The notes beneath the pieces were generated by a model that saw only the letters and a program-made list of their open reading frames with translations, had not been told where the DNA came from and searched no databases. A DNA stretch of 64,000 bases from contig JAIVFU010000014.1 of the NCBI GenBank assembly GCA_020829485.1, positions 1-64,000 on the forward strand, in the 5' to 3' direction. This document shows positions 58,965-64,000 of this stretch, one piece after another (position 1 is the stretch's first letter; each line of letters opens with the position of its first letter). Both the position numbers and the translations under genes were made by a program. Origin of the DNA: Nostoc sp. CHAB 5834 (GTDB taxonomy: Bacteria > Cyanobacteriota > Cyanobacteriia > Cyanobacteriales > Nostocaceae).

Positions 58965-59152
58965 ATTAGTCATTAGTCATTAGTCATTTGTGATTAGCAA
59001 ATTACCAATGCCCCATTCCCAATAAGGGACTGACAAATAAAAAAATATACAACTATTTATTGTGGGGTGGGCAACATGAGCGCCCATAGTCAAAGGCGCT
59101 CATGTTGCCCACCCCACAAGATTGGATAATTTATTTCTTGGAAGTCCCTAAC
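58965..59152. repeat. heptamer array and TAAGGGACTG miniature element between rpsP and ffh
   Basis: 58965-58995 is a TCATTAG/TCATTTG array. 59023-59152 is an element with ends TAAGGGACTGACAAATAA and GGAAGTCCCTAAC and a long GTGGGGTGGGCAACATGAGC hairpin. Its right end abuts the ffh stop codon. The related copy is at 4845-4945. Confidence 0.8.
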
Positions 59153-60618
59153 TAAAGATTGCCAAAGCCTTTTTTCTTTTTATCTTTGGTTTTTTTCTTT
59201 TTCGTGCCTGGGGCACCACTATCGTAACCCCGCCATCCGGGGGCAGGGGGACGATTGCCTGCACCTGCGAAGGCATTGCCCATGCCGCCACCGCCGAACA
59301 TTCCCGGCATTCCAGGGAAGTTACCTTGACCCATTTGCTGCATGAGCGATCGCATTTTTTGGAAATCACCCACCAGTTTTGTCACATCTGACTCTCTATA
59401 GCCTGAGCCAGCAGCAATCCGCCGCCGCCGACTGGGAGAACTGGCTAATAAATCGGGGTCATGGCGTTCTTGGCGAGTCATGGAGTTAATCATCGCCTCA
59501 CAGCGCTTTAGCTGGGTTTCTCCCTGCTTGAGTTGATCGTCTGAGAGCTTGTTCATCCCTGGAATCATCTTGATCAAGCCTCCCAGAGAACCCATGTTCT
59601 TTAGCATCCGCAACTGCTTGAGAAAGTCAGTAAAGTCAAACTTTGCTGACAAAATTTTCTCCTGCATTTTCTCAGCATCGGCTAAGTCAAACTCTTCTTG
59701 GGCTTTTTCTACCAGAGTTAGCACATCGCCCATTCCCAGAATCCGCGATGCCATGCGATCGGGATAAAACGGTTGCAGTGCCTCGACTTTCTCGCCTACA
59801 CCCACAAACTTAATCGGCGCTCCCGAAATTTTTCGCACCGAAAGCGCTGCACCACCACGGCTATCACCATCCATCTTGGTGAGAATCGCCCCAGTAATTC
59901 CGATCTGCTCATGGAAGGTGCGGGTAAGATTTGCCGCCTCTTGACCAGTCATCGCGTCCACCACCAACAAAGTTTCATGGGGTTGGACAATTGCTTTGAT
60001 CCGGGCTAATTCCGCCATCATGTCTTCGTCAATTTGCAGGCGACCGGCAGTATCAATAATTACTGTATTTACACCTTCTGCCCTGGCGCGTTCTACACCT
60101 TGCCTTGCAATTTCTACGGGATCTGCGTCGCTTCCTAGTTCAAATACTGGTACGTCAATTTGCTTACCCAACGTTAGCAACTGGTCGATCGCTGCTGGGC
60201 GATATACGTCTGTCGCCACCAACAAGCAGCTACGTTCTAATTTTCTCAGATGTAAGGCTAACTTAGCCGTAGCTGTGGTTTTACCAGTACCTTGCAACCC
60301 AGCCATCAAAATAATAGTAGGCTGTTCTTCGGCTTCTGCAATGGGAACATTTTCTTCTCCCATCACCTGCACTAGTTCATCGTGAACAATTTTGATGAAC
60401 TGTTGGTCAGGTCGCACGCCGGTGATTACTTCGGCTCCCTGTGCTTTGGTTTCAACTTCGCTAATAAAATCTTTGACTACCTGGAGATTGACATCTGCCT
60501 CCAACAAGGCGCGGCGCACTTCGCGCAATGCATCTTGAATGTTGGATTGAGAAATTTTGTCCTGTCCCCGCAGTTTTTTCCAGGCGGATTCTAAACGGTC
60601 AGATAATGCATCAAACAT
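59152..60618 (-). CDS. ffh: signal recognition particle protein Ffh
   Basis: The 488-residue GTPase delivers nascent membrane proteins to the translocon. The N domain is followed by GLQGTGKTTATAKLALHL (G1), DTAGRLQIDEDMM (G3) and TKMDGDSRGGAALS (G4), then the Met-rich M domain (GGLIKMIPGMN, MRSLMQQMGQGNFPGMPGM) that binds 4.5S RNA and signal sequences. The tail is very basic (KKKKTKDKKKKG). Length and motifs are normal. The stop codon touches a miniature element that separates it from rpsP. Confidence 0.98.
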   Translation of the reverse strand: MFDALSDRLESAWKKLRGQDKISQSNIQDALREVRRALLEADVNLQVVKDFISEVETKAQGAEVITGVRPDQQFIKIVHDELVQVMGEENVPIAEAEEQPTIILMAGLQGTGKTTATAKLALHLRKLERSCLLVATDVYRPAAIDQLLTLGKQIDVPVFELGSDADPVEIARQGVERARAEGVNTVIIDTAGRLQIDEDMMAELARIKAIVQPHETLLVVDAMTGQEAANLTRTFHEQIGITGAILTKMDGDSRGGAALSVRKISGAPIKFVGVGEKVEALQPFYPDRMASRILGMGDVLTLVEKAQEEFDLADAEKMQEKILSAKFDFTDFLKQLRMLKNMGSLGGLIKMIPGMNKLSDDQLKQGETQLKRCEAMINSMTRQERHDPDLLASSPSRRRRIAAGSGYRESDVTKLVGDFQKMRSLMQQMGQGNFPGMPGMFGGGGMGNAFAGAGNRPPAPGWRGYDSGAPGTKKKKTKDKKKKGFGNL

Positions 60619-60862
60619 AATGTAATTACAGGTAGTTCGCCAATGGGAAATTCTAAACCGCCGATAAATGCGATTTGGAATTTGCGCTAAATTTTAAACG
60701 TGCTATTTACCAGCTTAGTATTTTTCACCCCGACTGTAGCAATCAGCTTGGGTTAAGCAAATTTATCTGTTAAGGCAGGCAGGGGGAGTAGGGGGAGCAG
60801 GGGAGGCAGGGGGAGAGAAACAAGCTTAACTGAAGTGTATTGCCAGATACCTACATTTATTT
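60619..60862. other. intergenic region between response regulator and ffh
   Basis: It holds a GGCAGGCAGGGGGAGTAGGG purine array (about 60775-60820) and a CTTAACTGAAGTGTATTG fragment resembling one end of the CAATACCGTTCAGTTAAG elements. No gene was found. Confidence 0.65.
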
Positions 60863-61537
60863 CTACACAAGTCCCTTAATTAAACTTTTTTGTAGAGCAA
60901 CAACAACAGCTTGAGCGCGATCGCGCACTTCTAATTTCTGCAAAATCGCATGAACATGAACCCTCACAGTCCCAGGTGTAATGTAGAGTGCCAGAGCAAT
61001 TTCTTGATTAGTTTTTCCAGCTGCCAACAGTGATAAAATTTCTTGTTCGCGTTGGGTTAGGGGGTTGGAAAGTTTTGAGATATTTTCTGAGTTAAGTTGT
61101 CCAGGATCAGATGCAAAAGTAGAACGAATTTCTTTGGTTGCAGTTTCATCCCACCAGGATGCCCCAGCAGCGACAGAACGAAGTGCCAGCACTAATTTTT
61201 CTGCTGCCACTCCTTTGAGACAGTAGCCTTGAGCGCCTGCTTCAATTAATCGGGCAATTAAAGACTTTTGGGAGTGGGAAGTCAAAACTAAAACTGGTAA
61301 CTGAGGATTTTGCTGCTTAATTTGGCGACATGCCTCTATTCCGCCAATTCCTGGCAATCCCACATCTAGTAACACGACATCGAAAGGTTTTTGGTTAATT
61401 AACTCAATAGCTGTTTCTCCATCTTCGGCCTCAGCAATAATCTCTAAGCCAGTTTCTTGTTGCAATCGCACCTGCAAACCTAAACGAAAGAGTTCATCAT
61501 CTTCTACTAGGAGAATTTTGATTGGGGTAGATGGCAT
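60863..61537 (-). CDS. NarL/FixJ-type response regulator with LuxR helix-turn-helix
   Basis: The protein has 224 residues from the ATG at 61537. The receiver domain has ILLVEDDELF (acidic pocket), VVLLDVGLPGIGG (phospho-Asp) and VLVLTSHSQKS, then KGVAAEKLVLAL (Lys). The C-terminal DNA-binding domain is LTQREQEILSLLAAGKTNQE followed by IALALYITPGTVRVHVHAIL. One base separates its ATG from the histidine kinase stop, so it is the kinase's partner. The target genes are unknown; the adjacent potassium genes are candidates. Confidence 0.95.
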   Translation of the reverse strand: MPSTPIKILLVEDDELFRLGLQVRLQQETGLEIIAEAEDGETAIELINQKPFDVVLLDVGLPGIGGIEACRQIKQQNPQLPVLVLTSHSQKSLIARLIEAGAQGYCLKGVAAEKLVLALRSVAAGASWWDETATKEIRSTFASDPGQLNSENISKLSNPLTQREQEILSLLAAGKTNQEIALALYITPGTVRVHVHAILQKLEVRDRAQAVVVALQKSLIKGLV

Positions 61538-61538
61538 C

Positions 61539-62642
61539 TCACACAGTAAGAGAAGATTGAGACGGGTAAACGGGGAGCTTGAAAGCGAACATTGCACCAA
61601 AAGGGACTCTGTTCTCTGCCCAAATTATACCGCCGTGGGCTGCAATAATTTGCCGAGATAGATAAAGCCCTAATCCAGAGCCTTTGGCTTGGCGTTGGCT
61701 ATGTCCTTGATAAAATCGTTCAAATAAATGGGAGAATTGTTCGGGCACAATACCTGCACCCGTATCCAAAATTTTCACTACTTGATAGGAAGCTTGCGGT
61801 TCTAATACTATTTCCACACGCTCACCGCGCCGAGAATGGTTGATAGCATTAACTAAAAGATTAGTAAAAACTCGTTGAAGTTGCAAAGCATCACCTTTAA
61901 CCCATAGCGATCGCCGCCAATCAGAGTCACCATAGTTAAGTGAAAGATAAACGCGACGACTAGCTGCTAATTCCGAGAGAGTATTAGCAGCTTCTTCTGC
62001 CAAAATAGCCAAATCTATAGGTGCTAAGTTGAGTTTTAAGCCTTCTGTATCATTACGATAAATATCTAACAAAGTTTCTAGCAGTTGTAAGGAAGTTTGA
62101 TGACTACGCGTCATTGTAGATAAAACTTTTTGCTGTGCCGATGAGACAGCACCAAATTTTTCTTGTTCAAAAGCTTTGAGAGTTTCAATTGCTCCCAGCA
62201 ACGGAGTTTTGAGATCATGGGTGAGAGTAGAAGCAAAATCTTCACGCACTCTAGACAATTCCTCTTGAGCTTCTAGCTTGGCACGAGTCAGGGCGATCGC
62301 TTCTTCCGAACGACGTAGGCGATCGCTCAAAACACCTGTGACAATCAATGCGAGCGTTGCGATCGCTCTACTGGCGATCGTAGAAGGCTTTATAACTTCA
62401 CCTCCTGGCACTACAAGATTTAGCATGGTTAGGCACACACCAACGAAAGTAGCTTGAAAAGTACCACGCCTCCCTAACCAGGAGTTTGCTAACAAAATCG
62501 GCCCTGTATAGAGATAGCCAAACACATATTCAGTAGGTGTAGACCACTCCATAATTAATGCAACTATAAATAGACCTGCAATTAGCAAATATTTGCCTAA
62601 AGGCGATTCTTTATGAAGTAATCTAACTTTGAAATCTACCAT
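61539..62642 (-). CDS. membrane sensor histidine kinase
   Basis: The protein has 367 residues. Four or so N-terminal transmembrane segments (residues 15-105, including LLIAGLFIVALIMEW and AIATLALIVTGVLSD) lead to a coiled coil, the HisKA motif FASTLTHDLKTPLLG with the phospho-His, and the ATPase domain: NLLVNAINHSRRG (N box), DTGAGIVPEQF (G1) and GSGLGLYLSRQII (G2). No large extracellular sensor domain is present, so it may sense a membrane or ion signal. It is co-transcribed with the response regulator and is divergent from the kdp genes. Confidence 0.95.
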   Translation of the reverse strand: MVDFKVRLLHKESPLGKYLLIAGLFIVALIMEWSTPTEYVFGYLYTGPILLANSWLGRRGTFQATFVGVCLTMLNLVVPGGEVIKPSTIASRAIATLALIVTGVLSDRLRRSEEAIALTRAKLEAQEELSRVREDFASTLTHDLKTPLLGAIETLKAFEQEKFGAVSSAQQKVLSTMTRSHQTSLQLLETLLDIYRNDTEGLKLNLAPIDLAILAEEAANTLSELAASRRVYLSLNYGDSDWRRSLWVKGDALQLQRVFTNLLVNAINHSRRGERVEIVLEPQASYQVVKILDTGAGIVPEQFSHLFERFYQGHSQRQAKGSGLGLYLSRQIIAAHGGIIWAENRVPFGAMFAFKLPVYPSQSSLTV

Positions 62643-62916
62643 TTAGGGCATGATGGTTAATTTTTTATTTTTTAACTAATATTATATTGTACCTAAATAG
62701 ATTATACCAGATTATTAACCAATTAATGAAGTGTTTACCTAAAAGCAAACATCTAAACACCTAATATATATTGCTCCATAAACACCATAAATAAAAAAAT
62801 AAACACTGTTTTATACCCTTCTGTTACTTGTTTTAGTTCATAAAGTAGTTAATTATATAATTAGTAACAACTAGAAAACATTGTTCCTATTATTGTCTTA
62901 ATTGCAAAAATGCGTT
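62643..62916. other. AT-rich divergent regulatory region between the kinase gene and the kdp genes
   Basis: About 270 bases of very AT-rich sequence (TTTTTTATTTTTTAAC, AATATATATTG) contain the start points of both transcripts. No repeat element interrupts it, unlike most spacers in this window. No specific operator could be identified by eye. Confidence 0.5.
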
Positions 62917-63198
62917 ATGGCATTAGGTTTAAAAAGTGTAAAAATAGTGAGCAACAGCTGCCATTGTGGCAAAGCTTTGACTAGCTTATTATTGCCAGAA
63001 AGTTGCATATTTCTCGGCATTGTTAGAAATAATCAAGTCATCCTAGCAAGTGCTGAACCCATCATCTGGCATGGAGATTATGTACTAGCTGTTGCTTTAA
63101 ATTCAGCCTCAGTTCCTATGCTCAATTTTGTCCTTAACAAAAAGCATCCAGTTCGCTATTTACCCAAGGAGTGTTTCATCAAAAATTCGACAATATAA
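62917..63198 (+). CDS. TrkA C-terminal (RCK_C)-like small protein upstream of kdpA
   Basis: From the ATG at 62917 it encodes about 93 residues. LLLPESCIFLGIVRNNQVIL and HGDYVLAVALNSASVPML have the beta-alpha pattern of RCK_C domains that bind ions or nucleotides in potassium transporters. CHCGKALTSL near the N terminus holds two cysteines and might bind a metal. It starts 27 bases before... the stop at 63198 and is followed after 27 bases by kdpA, so it is probably the first gene of the kdp operon. A regulatory role in potassium uptake is inferred from fold and position. Confidence 0.72.
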   Translation: MALGLKSVKIVSNSCHCGKALTSLLLPESCIFLGIVRNNQVILASAEPIIWHGDYVLAVALNSASVPMLNFVLNKKHPVRYLPKECFIKNSTI

Positions 63199-63225
63199 AA
63201 ATGTATCAGGAGCTTTTTTAAATTC

Positions 63226-64000
63226 ATGTTACAAGGATGGATACAAATTGCTTTGACATTACTGATAGTCATAGCAACTACTCCCTTACTAGGGAAATAT
63301 ATAGCTCGTGTTTTCATGGGAGAAAAAACACTCCTTGATGCAGTAATAAATCCCCTAGAAAAAGCTATTTATGCCTTTAGTGGTATACGTTCCCAAGAAG
63401 AAATGACAGGTTGGCAATATGCCAAAGCAGTACTGTATAGCAATCTTGTCATGGGGATTTTAGTTTATTTAATCTTGATGCTGCAAGAATGGTTGCCGCT
63501 AAATCCCACAAATTTAGGTACACCAAGTTGGGATTTAGCACTGCACACTACACTTTCCTTTCTCACCAACACAGACCAACAGCATTATTCTGGTGAAACA
63601 ACCTTTAGCTATGCTAGTCAAACTTTCGCCCTTGGGTTCTTGATGTTTACTTCATCGGCGACTGGTTTAGCAGTAGGAATTGCCTTTATTCGTGGTTTAA
63701 CTGGTAGACCATTAGGCAACTTTTATAGCGATTTAATTAAGTCAATTACGCGAATTTTGTTACCCATATCTGTGATTGGCGGCTTGTTATTAATCTTGGC
63801 GGGTGTGCCAGAAACCTTGGCAGGGCCAGCCACAGCAACCACCTTAGAAGGTGCAACTCAAGTAATTGCCCGTGGCCCAGTTGCCCACTTTGAAATTATT
63901 AAACAATTAGGAGAAAACGGTGGTGGCTTCTTTGGGATCAACTCAGCCCATCCTTTTGAAAATCCCAACGGCTTTACGAACTTATTAGAAATGTGGGCAA
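63226..64000 (+). CDS. kdpA: potassium-transporting ATPase subunit A, 5' part
   Basis: The ATG at 63226 opens a frame that runs to the window end, about 258 codons of the usual 560 or so. [40 protein letters not shown] and the selectivity-filter-type segment [20 protein letters not shown] identify KdpA, the potassium-binding channel-like subunit of the Kdp P-type ATPase. [20 protein letters not shown] is a further family motif. The rest (and probably kdpB and kdpC) lie beyond the window. Several transmembrane helices are visible. Confidence 0.97.
   Translation, partial: MLQGWIQIALTLLIVIATTPLLGKYIARVFMGEKTLLDAVINPLEKAIYAFSGIRSQEEMTGWQYAKAVLYSNLVMGILVYLILMLQEWLPLNPTNLGTPSWDLALHTTLSFLTNTDQQHYSGETTFSYASQTFALGFLMFTSSATGLAVGIAFIRGLTGRPLGNFYSDLIKSITRILLPISVIGGLLLILAGVPETLAGPATATTLEGATQVIARGPVAHFEIIKQLGENGGGFFGINSAHPFENPNGFTNLLEMWA

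Overview
The window looks like chromosome of a filamentous, probably heterocyst-forming cyanobacterium of the Nostoc/Anabaena type. The evidence is: very frequent GCGATCGC (HIP1) octamers; a photosystem II psbY gene; a phylloquinone (menaquinone-type) gene set; an xisH/xisI pair; Uma2-family genes; and many short tandem repeats and small palindromic elements of the kind known from Nostoc genomes. No rRNA, confident tRNA, CRISPR array, prophage or complete insertion sequence was seen.

Layout. 0-3.1 kb: a divergent FAD oxidoreductase, a CobD-like aminotransferase and HU. 3.1-7.9 kb: an accessory islet of three Uma2 genes and toxin-antitoxin genes, two of which are broken by miniature elements, among many palindromic repeats. 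8-13.6 kb: type IV pilus genes pilM-N-O and pilQ, with a nested repeat composite between pilO and pilQ. 13.9-31 kb: mainly housekeeping genes (solute-binding lipoprotein, folC, psbY, a gamma-carbonic-anhydrase-like protein, two-unit M16 protease, cupredoxin, map, amidase), then a decayed patch at 27.7-29.5 kb with a Crp fragment and a truncated methyltransferase. 31.2-37.1 kb: menI, menE, menC, menA and menF for phylloquinone (photosystem I cofactor) synthesis. 37.1-37.9 kb: an xisH-xisI cassette bounded by two copies of the menF 3' end. 38.8-50 kb: proA, an M48 membrane protease, an active/inactive M16 pair, a TetR regulator and an M3 oligopeptidase. 50-56 kb: a broken Uma2 gene, a membrane protein, an ABC exporter and more nested repeats. 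56-61 kb: phoH, and the translation/secretion genes rpsP, a KH protein gene and ffh. 61-64 kb: a two-component pair, a TrkA-C-type protein and the start of kdpA (potassium import), cut by the window end.

The main theme is the activity of small repeats. Miniature elements sit inside toxin and antitoxin genes, and removing them on paper restores the reading frames exactly. Heptamer arrays lie in frame within menE, menC, cobD and an M16 protease, and abut or supply start and stop codons elsewhere. A 214-bp core occurs twice, nearly identical, inside the same larger inverted-repeat shell. The most unusual single object is the xisHI cassette: a 113-bp remnant of the menF 3' end lies downstream of it and differs from the functional end only by synonymous changes. 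This suggests that the cassette arrived with its own copy of the gene end and regenerated menF.
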